Below are positions 1-6,583 of a stretch of DNA of 17,601 bases, in pieces. Below the pieces are notes generated by a model, which saw only the letters and a list, made by a program, of their open reading frames with translations, had not been told where the DNA came from and searched no databases. The DNA is from JAWVYT01 sp964605205 (lineage in GTDB: Bacteria; Gemmatimonadota; Gemmatimonadetes; Longimicrobiales; RSA9): NCBI GenBank assembly GCA_964605205.1, contig CAZSBL010000067.1, forward strand, positions 1 through 17,601. The letters are read 5' to 3'. Each line of letters begins with the position of its first letter. The first letter of the stretch is position 1. A program made the position numbers and the translations under genes.

Positions 1-17
1 CAAACTCAAAAGAAGTT

Positions 18-52
18 CTCCGCGCGTGCTCCGCGCCTCCGTGTCTCCGCGG
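18..52. repeat. Octamer-periodic GC-rich intergenic repeat
   Basis: An octamer of the form CTCCG(C/T)G(N) occurs at 18-25 and then three times head to tail at 29-36, 37-44 and 45-52. It is followed by GGTTAACGCGG. The stretch is upstream of the patatin gene and, although an open frame runs through it, it does not look coding. A related string (TTCTCTGCG, reading the minus strand) lies near the other end of the window at 17241-17261. Short strings of this CTCYGCG style recur in intergenic DNA of many bacterial phyla; that is recollection, not a search. Confidence 0.55.
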
Positions 53-172
53 TTAACGCGGTTGACGATGCCTCCGGAGCCCACACGACCCGCTCGAAAT
101 GTCGAAGAGGTGCTTTCTTCAACAGAGCGGAGAAGAGCCATCCTCCTCATCTTCTCATCGCCGTCGCCGCCG

Positions 173-201
173 CTGGCACGGAAGCGTCGCTCCGCTACTT
201 T
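173..201 (+). promoter_or_regulatory. Putative promoter of the patatin gene
   Basis: CTGGCA (173-178) and TACTTT (196-201) are separated by 17 bases and resemble -35 and -10 boxes, each matching the sigma-70 consensus at 4 of 6 positions. TACTTT lies 7 bases before the ATG at 209, so transcription would begin at or next to the start codon. No Shine-Dalgarno sequence is visible. The same arrangement is seen before the genes at 3894 and 10631. Confidence 0.4.
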
Positions 202-208
202 CCCTGTC

Positions 209-1024
209 ATGGAGAGACACGACAAGACCGTGCTGGTCCTGGGCGGCGGCGGTGTGAAGGGCGTGGCCCACGCCGGCGCGTGGCGGGCGCTGGTGGAGCG
301 GGGGAAGAGCGTGGCCGAGATCGTGGGGACGAGCATCGGCGCGCTGGTGGGCGCGTGCATCGCGGGCGGCGCGTCGCCGAAGGAGCTGGCGGAGAACGCC
401 CGTGGGCTGACGAAGAGCGACATCGTGGACATCAACCGGTGGGCGCTGCTCCCGATGGGGATCCGTCAGCGGTCCATCTTCCGGGGCGAGGCGCTGCGGG
501 AGTACATCGGGCGGGTGCTGCCGGTGACGGAGTGGTCGGAGCTGGTGCTCCCGCTGACCATCAACGCGGTGGACCTGGAGACGGGAGACACGGTCTGGTT
601 CGGCGCCGGCGGCCGCACGGACGTGCCGCTGGTGGAGGCGGTGTACGCGTCGGCGGCGCTCCCGGTCTTCTATCCGCCGGCGGAGGTGAACGGGATGCAC
701 CTGGTGGACGGTGGCGTGATGGACACGGTCCCCATCACGAAGGCGGCGGATCGGGGCGCCACGCGGATCATCGCGGTGCAGACGAGCTCCGGGAAGGAGA
801 AGGACGCGGCCGACACCATCGACAAGGGGCTGATAGCGATCCACCATCGGGTCACGGACATCATGGCCTACGCCCGCCGGGAGGTGGTGGAGGACAGCTG
901 GTTCGGCCCGCCCATCCTCAAGGTGGAGCCGGACGTGAGCGGCTATTCGACCTTTGACTTCGAGGCCGTGGAGTTCTTTCTCGAGGAAGGGTATCGCGCC
1001 ATGAAGGAGGCGCTCGGGGGCTGA
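209..1024 (+). CDS. Patatin-like phospholipase / serine lipid hydrolase
   Basis: This is a 271-residue predicted lipid acyl hydrolase with a Ser-Asp catalytic dyad, of the bacterial RssA/YchK-like patatin group. The glycine-rich oxyanion-hole motif GGGGVKG is at residues 12-18, the nucleophile motif GTSIG places Ser42 as catalytic, and the DGG motif places Asp167 as its partner. All the motifs of an active enzyme are therefore present. No signal peptide is seen, so it probably acts in the cytoplasm or at the inner membrane face. The frame is open back to base 26, but the extra 61 residues are translated repeat and have no patatin character, and the conserved fold begins just after ATG 209, so I chose that start. 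It converges on the gene ending at 1159, and its stop codon lies inside a stem-loop element. The substrate cannot be told from sequence. Confidence 0.9.
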   Translation: MERHDKTVLVLGGGGVKGVAHAGAWRALVERGKSVAEIVGTSIGALVGACIAGGASPKELAENARGLTKSDIVDINRWALLPMGIRQRSIFRGEALREYIGRVLPVTEWSELVLPLTINAVDLETGDTVWFGAGGRTDVPLVEAVYASAALPVFYPPAEVNGMHLVDGGVMDTVPITKAADRGATRIIAVQTSSGKEKDAADTIDKGLIAIHHRVTDIMAYARREVVEDSWFGPPILKVEPDVSGYSTFDFEAVEFFLEEGYRAMKEALGG

Positions 1025-1060
1025 GGGGATGAACCGCCGGCCAGGCTGGCACTCCTCAGC
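1020..1060 (+). repeat. Stop-codon stem-loop element, copy 1
   Basis: GCTGAGG (1020-1026, containing the patatin stop codon TGA) pairs perfectly with CCTCAGC (1054-1060). Inside the loop, GCCAG and CTGGC (1040-1050) can form a smaller hairpin. The right half contains GGCTGGCACTCCTCA (1044-1058), found again at 3737-3751 in a second copy at the same position relative to a stop codon. It may act as a transcription terminator or mRNA 3'-end structure. No U-tract follows. Confidence 0.6.
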
Positions 1061-1158
1061 CAGCAGCTCCGCCCCGCGCCCTGCTTTCGCCCGGTTGTCC
1101 CCTCAACATCCTCGTGCCGCAGAGGCGGTGGCCCCGCCAACCATACGGCGGGCGCGAA

Positions 1159-1686
1159 TCAGCCTTCGCCTTCCATGGCATCACCGGGCGCGACCGGCGT
1201 GTCCCCACTGGCGGGTGCCTCCGCGGGCGCCTCCCCCGGTGCAATGGTCTCCTGGAGGCCGGCCACGTTGGTGAACCGGTCGAGCATGCCGTAGAGGACG
1301 CTGGCGAACTCGGGGTTTGAGCGGGAGAGTCCGGTGATGACCTCGTCGCGCATGGCCAGGAACTCGTCGGCCACGGAGCGCACGTGGTCGGGGAGCGCGA
1401 GCCGGGCATCGTCGAGGCGAGTGAAGAAGTCGCTCATCTGGCGGCGGGCGGTCTCGTAGTCGCCGGCCTGGGCGGAGATGGCGGCCTGGCCGAGGCGTAC
1501 GCGGAGCCGTTCGACCATGAGCTCCTGCTCGGTCTGCGAGAGCTGGTCGCGGAGCGTGCTCGCCTCGTAAAACTGCCAGCCGAACCCGGCGCCGAAGGCC
1601 AGGAGTACGGCGATGAAGCCCCAGAGCAGCCCGCGGCCCCGCTTGCGCGGCTCGGGGATCGTCGTCTGCGTTTCCGTCGTATCCAT
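1159..1686 (-). CDS. Small single-span membrane protein with coiled coil, unknown function
   Basis: I do not recognise a family. The 175-residue product has a short charged N-terminus (about 1-18, with KRGRG just before the membrane), one transmembrane helix (about 19-39), then a heptad-like helix (about 42-65). Next is a helical segment resembling a TPR-type hairpin (about 66-95, with AQAGDYETARRQM), and finally an acidic Ala/Pro-rich tail (150-175). The positive residues before the helix suggest the C-terminal part is outside the cytoplasm. I chose ATG 1686 over the GTG at 1698 because GGGAG (1692-1696) sits 5 bases upstream. The ATG lies one base after the dacB stop, so the two are almost certainly cotranscribed and translationally coupled. 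This suggests, but does not prove, an envelope role. Confidence 0.75.
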   Translation of the reverse strand: MDTTETQTTIPEPRKRGRGLLWGFIAVLLAFGAGFGWQFYEASTLRDQLSQTEQELMVERLRVRLGQAAISAQAGDYETARRQMSDFFTRLDDARLALPDHVRSVADEFLAMRDEVITGLSRSNPEFASVLYGMLDRFTNVAGLQETIAPGEAPAEAPASGDTPVAPGDAMEGEG

Positions 1687-1687
1687 G

Positions 1688-3163
1688 TCAGCTCCCACTC
1701 TCCAGTAGTGATTCCACGATCCGGTCCACCGCCGGCTGTACCTGCCACGACGGCTGGCCGGACCCGTTGCTCAGGACGCTGAAGACCAGGGTGCGGCCGT
1801 CGCGGGTCTCCAGGTATCCGCTCAGGGCGTTCACGTGCCGGAGCGTACCCGTTTTGGCGATGATGCGATCTTCGTACCGCAGCAGCCGGTCGTTCAGGGT
1901 GCTCTCCGGCTCGCCGGGCCGGGCCAGCGCGTCGCGGCACGCGTCGCTCCACGGCTGGTCCGCCATCCACCGCAGCAGCGCCGTCACCGCCGCGGGGGTG
2001 AGCAGCCCCTGGGGGGTGAGCCCCGAGGCGTCGCGGAGGTAGAAGGCGTCTTCGTCCATACCCACGCTCCGGGTCAGGAATCGGCCCACCATCATCCGGC
2101 CGCCGCTCCACGTGCCCAGTCCGACGAGCCGCGCGGCCATGGTCTTCACCACCTGCTCGGTGGTCCAGTTCTCGCTCCGCTCCAGCGCCACGCGCATGAT
2201 CTCCATCAGCGGCGGCGACTCCCAGAAGACCCAGCGGGCGTCCGGGCCGTCGGCGTCCTGTCCGGGGGTGTAGCGTACGACCACGGGTCCTTCGACCTCG
2301 ATCCCGGCTCGCTCCAGCGCCCGGCGGAACGCCAGGCCCGCCACCTGCCCGGGCCGGCTCTGGGCGATCCACGAGGTGTCGGGCCCGGCCCCCTCCCCGA
2401 TGGTGCCCCGGAGCACCAGCGAATCGGCGTCGGGGAGGCGGCGCAGGACGTCGTCCCAGTCAGCGTTTCCGGCCACGGTCCGGATCCCGGCATCGATCCC
2501 CACCAGACCCTTGGCGTGGGGTACCACTACCCGGGCGAGCTCGCCCCGGGCGCCCGGGATCACGATGATCTCGGTGGCCGCGGCCATCACGGCGAACGGG
2601 GCGACGGGCGCCGCGTAGTACCAGTCCAGGTCGAACGTCTCCCACGCCGGGAAGACCGCCGCGCTGTCGAAGCGGCTCTGGTCGATGACCAGCGCGGCCA
2701 CGCGCCGGAGCCCCGCGGCCGCCAGGGAGTCGGCCAGCGAGTCGAGGGGCGCCAGCGGGTCGTCGTAGAAGGCGTCGGTCATGGACGGGTCGCCGCCCCC
2801 GATCACGTGGAGGGCGTCGGCCCGCCCGTCCGGGCCCCAGGTGCCCACAACGCCGGTCCGGAACCGGAAGTCGGGCCCGAGCAGGTCGAGCGCCGCGGCG
2901 GCCGTCACGAGCTTCATCGTCGACGCCGCGCTGAAGAGCCGATCCGCGTTGTGGCGCAGGACCGGCTCGCCGGTGGCCAGGTCGTGCACCGCCACGCCCC
3001 AGTGGGCCCGGTGCAGCGGTGGCGTGGTGATGACCGAGTCGAGGACGGCGGCGGGCGAGGTCGGCGTCGCGGCCTGGGCCGTGGCCGCCGTCGGCGATGC
3101 CGTGAGCGCGGCCGTCGCCAGGAGGCCGAGGGCGCCGATGGAAGTACCGTGAAGTCGTCGCAT
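1688..3163 (-). CDS. dacB: D-alanyl-D-alanine carboxypeptidase/endopeptidase (PBP4, peptidase S13)
   Basis: This periplasmic penicillin-binding protein of the S13 family trims D-Ala from peptidoglycan stem peptides or cuts D-Ala-mDAP cross-links. All three active-site motifs are visible in the 491-residue product: STMK (Ser81 nucleophile, Lys84), SEN (330-332) and KTG (437-439). A signal peptide is clear (about residues 1-31, ending in ATAQA). The length is normal for the family, and the long insert between the first two motifs is typical of it. No good Shine-Dalgarno is seen before ATG 3163. It diverges from the receiver gene at 3338, leaving about 170 bases for promoters of both. It is followed one base later by the small membrane protein gene. 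D-Ala released by this enzyme is a possible substrate for the N-succinyl pathway encoded further right; that link is inference. Confidence 0.93.
   Translation of the reverse strand: MRRLHGTSIGALGLLATAALTASPTAATAQAATPTSPAAVLDSVITTPPLHRAHWGVAVHDLATGEPVLRHNADRLFSAASTMKLVTAAAALDLLGPDFRFRTGVVGTWGPDGRADALHVIGGGDPSMTDAFYDDPLAPLDSLADSLAAAGLRRVAALVIDQSRFDSAAVFPAWETFDLDWYYAAPVAPFAVMAAATEIIVIPGARGELARVVVPHAKGLVGIDAGIRTVAGNADWDDVLRRLPDADSLVLRGTIGEGAGPDTSWIAQSRPGQVAGLAFRRALERAGIEVEGPVVVRYTPGQDADGPDARWVFWESPPLMEIMRVALERSENWTTEQVVKTMAARLVGLGTWSGGRMMVGRFLTRSVGMDEDAFYLRDASGLTPQGLLTPAAVTALLRWMADQPWSDACRDALARPGEPESTLNDRLLRYEDRIIAKTGTLRHVNALSGYLETRDGRTLVFSVLSNGSGQPSWQVQPAVDRIVESLLESGS
1692..1696 (-). promoter_or_regulatory. 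Shine-Dalgarno deciding the start at 1686
   Basis: GGGAG on the minus strand lies 5 bases before ATG 1686 and inside the last codons of dacB. This favours ATG 1686 over the upstream in-frame GTG at 1698. Confidence 0.65.
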
Positions 3164-3325
3164 GCCGGGAAACGTGGGGCGGACCGTCGCCGCGGGAAAG
3201 AGCGGCGGGAACGGTGGTGTGCCGGGTGGCCGGCCCGCGCGGGGACGTCGGGGTACGTGCGACGGGCGGCCCGGCGGCTAAAGGCGGGTGCGGATGCTGT
3301 CGATACTGGAGGTGGATCGGTCTCG

Positions 3326-3332
3326 AAGGAGG
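3326..3332 (+). promoter_or_regulatory. Strong Shine-Dalgarno of the receiver gene
   Basis: AAGGAGG lies 5 bases before GTG 3338. It fixes the start of the CheY-like gene within a frame that is open for a further 1.5 kb upstream, antisense to dacB. Confidence 0.8.
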
Positions 3333-3337
3333 ATGCG

Positions 3338-3718
3338 GTGGCGAAGTACAAGGGTGTGGTGCTGGTGGTCGATGACGAGGCGCCGGTGCGGGAGCTCGCG
3401 GCCCGGGTGCTGAAACGTCGGGGGTACGTGGTGCTGGAGGCGGTGGACGGGCACGCGGCGGTGGAGATGGCCGACGCGGCCCGCGGGAAGGTGCAGCTCC
3501 TCCTCACCGACGTGGTGCTCCCCGGGATGCCGGGCGACGAGCTGGCCCGGACGCTCCGGGCACGGAACCCCGACCTCCGGGTGGTCTTCATGTCCGGCTA
3601 CGAGGAGACGGAGCTGGCGGACCGGGGGATCGACAGTATCGGGGCCGCGTACGTGACGAAGCCATTCACGGCGGATGTGCTGGTGATGGTGGTGGCGGGG
3701 GCGCTCGGGGACGGATGA
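3338..3718 (+). CDS. Single-domain response regulator (CheY-like receiver)
   Basis: A complete stand-alone receiver domain of 126 residues with no output domain. The acidic pocket is Asp12-Asp13, the phosphoacceptor is Asp58 (LLLTDVVLPG), the switch Ser is Ser86 (FMSGY) and the conserved Lys is Lys108 (VTKPF). The FMSGY and LPGMPGDEL wording is typical of receivers that work with hybrid histidine kinases, but no kinase is encoded in the window, so its partner is unknown. The GTG start is chosen because of AAGGAGG 5 bases upstream; the long open frame before it is antisense to dacB and not real. The stop codon is embedded in the second stem-loop element. Confidence 0.9.
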   Translation: MAKYKGVVLVVDDEAPVRELAARVLKRRGYVVLEAVDGHAAVEMADAARGKVQLLLTDVVLPGMPGDELARTLRARNPDLRVVFMSGYEETELADRGIDSIGAAYVTKPFTADVLVMVVAGALGDG

Positions 3719-3761
3719 GGGGCGGTCCGCCCGCAGGGCTGGCACTCCTCATCCCCTCATC
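3714..3761 (+). repeat. Stop-codon stem-loop element, copy 2
   Basis: GATGAGG (3714-3720, containing the receiver stop codon TGA) pairs with CCTCATC (3747-3753). A longer alternative stem, GATGAGGGG (3714-3722) with CCCCTCATC (3753-3761), is also perfect. A nested GGGCGG/CCGCCC palindrome sits at 3720-3732. The element aligns along its length with 1020-1060, sharing GGCTGGCACTCCTCA (3737-3751) and an internal CCGCC. The second base of the left arm and its partner in the right arm have changed together (C-G to A-T). Confidence 0.6.
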
Positions 3762-3859
3762 GAAAGAAGAGACGGGGCCGGCGGTCCACGCCGAGCGCTG
3801 CTCCGCCCGGCAGATCCCCCATCGCCGTACGGCCACGAACGGGCGGCCCCGGCGGCCTG

Positions 3860-3886
3860 TTGGCGGGCGGGGCCCCATCCTACCTT
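3860..3886 (+). promoter_or_regulatory. Putative promoter of the PLP decarboxylase gene
   Basis: TTGGCG (3860-3865) and TACCTT (3881-3886) are 15 bases apart, shorter than the usual 17. TACCTT is 7 bases before ATG 3894, as in the patatin gene. No Shine-Dalgarno is visible before 3894 or 3906, so a leaderless message beginning at ATG 3894 is plausible. Confidence 0.4.
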
Positions 3887-3893
3887 GCCATGT

Positions 3894-5333
3894 ATGATCC
3901 GCGACATGCAGCCCGACGAGTTCAAAGAGCAGGGGCACGCGGTCATCGACCGCATCGCCGACTATCTGGGCCACCCCGAGAAGGTCGACGTGCTGCCGAG
4001 TCTCCGCCCCGGCGATGTGGCCGGCGCGCTGCCCGGCGAGGCGCCGGAGGAGGCCGAGCCGTTCGACGCGATTCTGGCCGACTACGACCGCCTGATCGTC
4101 CCGAACACCACCCACTGGAACCACCCCGGGTTCTTCGCCTACTTCGGGATCACCGGCTCGGGCCCGGGGATCCTGGGCGAGGCGCTGGCCGCGGCGCTGA
4201 ACGTGAACGCCATGCTCTGGAAGAGCGGCCCGGCCCAGACGGAGCTCGAGGAGGTCACCCTCAGTTGGCTCCGGAAGATGCTGGGGCTGCCCGACACCTT
4301 CCACGGCGTCATCAACGACACGGCGTCATCCAGCACCCTCTACGCCCTGGCCGCCGCCCGGGAGGCGGCCGAGCTCCAGGTCCGGGAGCGGGGGCTGGCC
4401 GGCCGCGATGACGTGCCCCGGATGCGGGTCTACTGCTCCGAGGAGGCCCATTCCTCCGTGGACAAGGCGGTCATCACCCTGGGGCTCGGCCACGAGAACG
4501 TGGTCCATGTCGAGACCGACGACGCGTTCCGGATGCACCCGGAGGCCCTCGAGCGCGCCATCCACCAGGACCAGGCCCGTGGCTTCCTGCCGCTGGCCGT
4601 GGTCGCCACGGTGGGGACCACGGGTGTCACGGCCGTGGACCCGGTTCCCGCCATCGCGGACATCTGCGAGTGCGAGGACGTCTGGCTCCACGTGGATGGC
4701 GCGTACGGTGGCACCGCCGCCGTGGTACCCGAGCTGCGGCACGTGCTCGACGGCGTAGATCGGGCCGACTCGGTGGTGGTGAACCCCCACAAGTGGATGT
4801 TCGTCCCCATCGACTGCTCCGCGGCCTACACCCGGCACCCGGAGATCATGCGCCGGGCCTTCAGCCTCACGCCCGAGTACCTGAAGACCGGTGAGACCGA
4901 CGTCACCAACCTCATGGACTACGGCGTCTCCCTCGGCCGCCGGTTCCGGTCGCTGAAGCTCTGGTTCGTGCTCCGATACTTCGGCCGCAGGGGCGTCATC
5001 GAGGCGATCCGCGAGCACCGGCGCCTGGCCCGCCTCTTCGGCGACCGGGTCGACGACGCCCCCGACTTCCAGCGTCTCGCCCCCATCCCCTTCTCCGTGG
5101 TGGCCTTCCGGTTCCGGCCGGTAGGCGAGGACGACGAGGCCCGCCTCGACGCCATGAACGCCGCCATCCTCGACCGCGTCAACGCCTCCGGCGAAGTCTT
5201 CCTCTCCCACACCAGGGTCGACGGCCGCTACGCCATCCGGATCGCCATCGGGAACCTCCGGACCACCGAAGAGCACGTCGAGCGCGCGTGGGAGCTGCTT
5301 CGCGAGGCCGCTGCGGAGGTCGCGGAGGACTGA
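3894..5333 (+). CDS. PLP-dependent aromatic-L-amino-acid decarboxylase (group II)
   Basis: A 479-residue cytoplasmic decarboxylase of the DDC/TDC family, which turns aromatic amino acids into amines and CO2. With ATG 3894 as residue 1, the PLP Schiff-base lysine is Lys300 in NPHKW, Asp268 in HVDGAYGG should bind the pyridine nitrogen, and His186 in EEAHSS should stack on the ring. The motif LGRRFRSLKLWFVLR is close to the animal enzymes. A Tyr (Tyr329, PEYLK) is kept at the catalytic-loop position that distinguishes decarboxylases from the related aldehyde synthases, which carry Phe. The start could also be ATG 3906 or TTG 3885; I favour 3894 because of its fixed distance from a -10-like box. 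The substrate (Trp, Tyr, Phe, DOPA or other) cannot be decided. It converges on the racemase gene with 24 bases between stops. Confidence 0.92.
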   Translation: MIRDMQPDEFKEQGHAVIDRIADYLGHPEKVDVLPSLRPGDVAGALPGEAPEEAEPFDAILADYDRLIVPNTTHWNHPGFFAYFGITGSGPGILGEALAAALNVNAMLWKSGPAQTELEEVTLSWLRKMLGLPDTFHGVINDTASSSTLYALAAAREAAELQVRERGLAGRDDVPRMRVYCSEEAHSSVDKAVITLGLGHENVVHVETDDAFRMHPEALERAIHQDQARGFLPLAVVATVGTTGVTAVDPVPAIADICECEDVWLHVDGAYGGTAAVVPELRHVLDGVDRADSVVVNPHKWMFVPIDCSAAYTRHPEIMRRAFSLTPEYLKTGETDVTNLMDYGVSLGRRFRSLKLWFVLRYFGRRGVIEAIREHRRLARLFGDRVDDAPDFQRLAPIPFSVVAFRFRPVGEDDEARLDAMNAAILDRVNASGEVFLSHTRVDGRYAIRIAIGNLRTTEEHVERAWELLREAAAEVAED

Positions 5334-5336
5334 GCG

Positions 5337-5346
5337 GAGGATCCTC
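5337..5346. other. Perfect 10-bp palindrome between convergent stops
   Basis: GAGGATCCTC lies in the 24-base gap between two convergent genes (stops at 5333 and 5358). It might contribute to bidirectional termination, but it is short and has no U-tract, so it may be chance. Confidence 0.25.
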
Positions 5347-5357
5347 GTCCGTCGTCG

Positions 5358-6494
5358 TCAGACCAGCGTGACGCTCTCCTCGGTCACCGACTCGAGGTAG
5401 TCCTCGTCGATGGCCACGCCGATCCCCGGGCCGTCGGGGACGTCCACCGTCCCGTCGGGGTTCAGGGTGAACGGCGGGTCCACCACATCGCGGGTCCAGT
5501 AACGGGCGCTGGCGGAAGTGTCGCCGGGGAGCCGCATGTTCGGCAGGCTTGCCAGCGCTACATTGTGGGCCCGGCCGATCCCCGACTCCAGCATCCCGCC
5601 GCACCAGACGGGCACGCCGGCCCCGGCGCACAGTTCGTGGACCTCCTTCGACGGCCCGTGGCCTCCCAGGCGGCCGGGCTTGATGTTGATCACACGGCAC
5701 GCTTCCACGGCCAGCGCGTCCCGGCACCGCTCGGGGCTGGTGATGGTCTCGTCGAGGCAGAGCGACGTCTCCATCGCCGCCTGGAGCTCGGCGTGCAGCA
5801 GCAGCGCGTCCTCGGCGAACGGCTGCTCGATGTAGTCCAGGCCGTACTCGTCCAGCGCCCGGAGCCGGGCCAGGTCGCGGCGACCGTACGCGGCGTTGGC
5901 GTCCACCGTCAGTGCGATCCCCGGGAACCGGCCGCGCACGGCGGCCAGCACGTCGGTGTCCCGGCCCGGGGCGATCTTCAGCTTGATGCGCCGATAGCCG
6001 TCATCGAGGTGGCCGGCCACCGCATCGAGGAGCGCGGCCGTGTCTTCGTGGATCCCGATGCTGACCCCGGCGGGGACGGAGGCGGCCGTGCCGCCGAGGG
6101 CGTCGGCCAGCGACCGGCCCGCCGCCCGGGCGAACGCGTCCCACACCGCCATCTCGAGGGCCGCCTTGGCCATACGGTGGCCCCGGGCCGCCCGATCCAT
6201 GCGACGACGGGCGTCTTCAGGCCCCGCGAGCGTCTCCCCGATCAGCGCCGGGGCCAGGTACCCCTCGATTACGTGCCTCGCCGTGTCCACGGTCTCCGCC
6301 GAGTAGAACGGGGCCTCTCCGGCCACGCACTCGCCGATCCCCTCGAGGCCGCCGAAGTCCAGGCGCGCCAGGAGGATCCGCCGCGCGTGGGTCACCCCCG
6401 ATGAGATCCGGAACGGCGCCCGGAGCGGGAGCGCGATCCGCTGCAGCCGGACCGCGGCGAGGCGATGCGCTCCTTGTTTGGCGGAATTCGGCAT
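5358..6494 (-). CDS. N-succinylamino acid racemase / o-succinylbenzoate synthase (enolase superfamily)
   Basis: A 378-residue member of the muconate-lactonising subgroup, closest in remembered sequence to the NSAR/OSBS enzymes of Geobacillus and Amycolatopsis. The catalytic KxK is Lys171/Lys173 (RRIKLKI), the Mg2+ ligands are Asp198 (VDANAAY), Glu223 (IEQPF) and Asp248 (CLDET), and the second-face lysine is Lys272 (INIKPGR). The stretch VWCGGMLESGIGRAHNVAL is near-diagnostic of this group. Such enzymes often do both reactions, so automatic annotation as menC is likely. No other menaquinone gene is present here, whereas a COG3375 GNAT and an M20 deacylase lie nearby, which favours N-succinylamino acid racemase. 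ATG 6494 is supported by GGAAG 5 bases upstream. It diverges from the GGDEF gene, whose proposed promoter overlaps its first codons. Confidence 0.88.
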   Translation of the reverse strand: MPNSAKQGAHRLAAVRLQRIALPLRAPFRISSGVTHARRILLARLDFGGLEGIGECVAGEAPFYSAETVDTARHVIEGYLAPALIGETLAGPEDARRRMDRAARGHRMAKAALEMAVWDAFARAAGRSLADALGGTAASVPAGVSIGIHEDTAALLDAVAGHLDDGYRRIKLKIAPGRDTDVLAAVRGRFPGIALTVDANAAYGRRDLARLRALDEYGLDYIEQPFAEDALLLHAELQAAMETSLCLDETITSPERCRDALAVEACRVINIKPGRLGGHGPSKEVHELCAGAGVPVWCGGMLESGIGRAHNVALASLPNMRLPGDTSASARYWTRDVVDPPFTLNPDGTVDVPDGPGIGVAIDEDYLESVTEESVTLV

Positions 6495-6502
6495 TCTATC
6501 TT
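6474..6502 (+). promoter_or_regulatory. Putative promoter of the GAF-GGDEF gene
   Basis: TTGTTT (6474-6479) and TATCTT (6497-6502) are 17 bases apart. Transcription would start near 6509, giving a leader of about 75 bases to ATG 6584. The boxes overlap the first codons and the Shine-Dalgarno of the divergent racemase gene, so transcription of the two could interfere. Confidence 0.35.
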
Positions 6503-6504
6503 CC
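6500..6504 (-). promoter_or_regulatory. Shine-Dalgarno of the racemase gene
   Basis: GGAAG on the minus strand, 5 bases before ATG 6494, supports that start. Confidence 0.6.
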
Positions 6505-6583
6505 GGTTCAGGCCCGATTCGTGGCGGCCGTCCCGTGTTCTCCCCTCGGGCTCAACGTACATCCCCACAACCGGACCGGCACC

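Noticed and set aside
26..208. N-terminal extension of the patatin reading frame
   Set aside because: It translates the octamer repeat and Arg/Pro-rich sequence without family similarity. The patatin fold and a plausible promoter point to ATG 209.
1835..3337. Long open frame upstream of and in phase with the receiver gene (apparent 627-aa protein)
   Set aside because: It is antisense to dacB and rich in Arg, Gly, His and Pro, as expected of shadow frames in GC-rich DNA. The strong Shine-Dalgarno before GTG 3338 marks the real start.
3164..3337. Promoters for the divergent dacB and receiver genes
   Set aside because: GATACT near 3302 resembles a -10 box, but no matching -35 box is evident, so I do not list it as a feature.
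4326..5276. Minus-strand open frame of 316 codons inside the decarboxylase gene
   Set aside because: Its composition (Gly, Val, Asp, His and Glu runs) mirrors the codon pattern of the opposite strand, and no motif is visible. The decarboxylase has all its catalytic residues.
5358..6494. Annotation as a dedicated menaquinone o-succinylbenzoate synthase
   Set aside because: Sequence alone cannot exclude it, but no other men gene is present, while a GNAT and an M20 deacylase of the N-succinyl pathway are close by.
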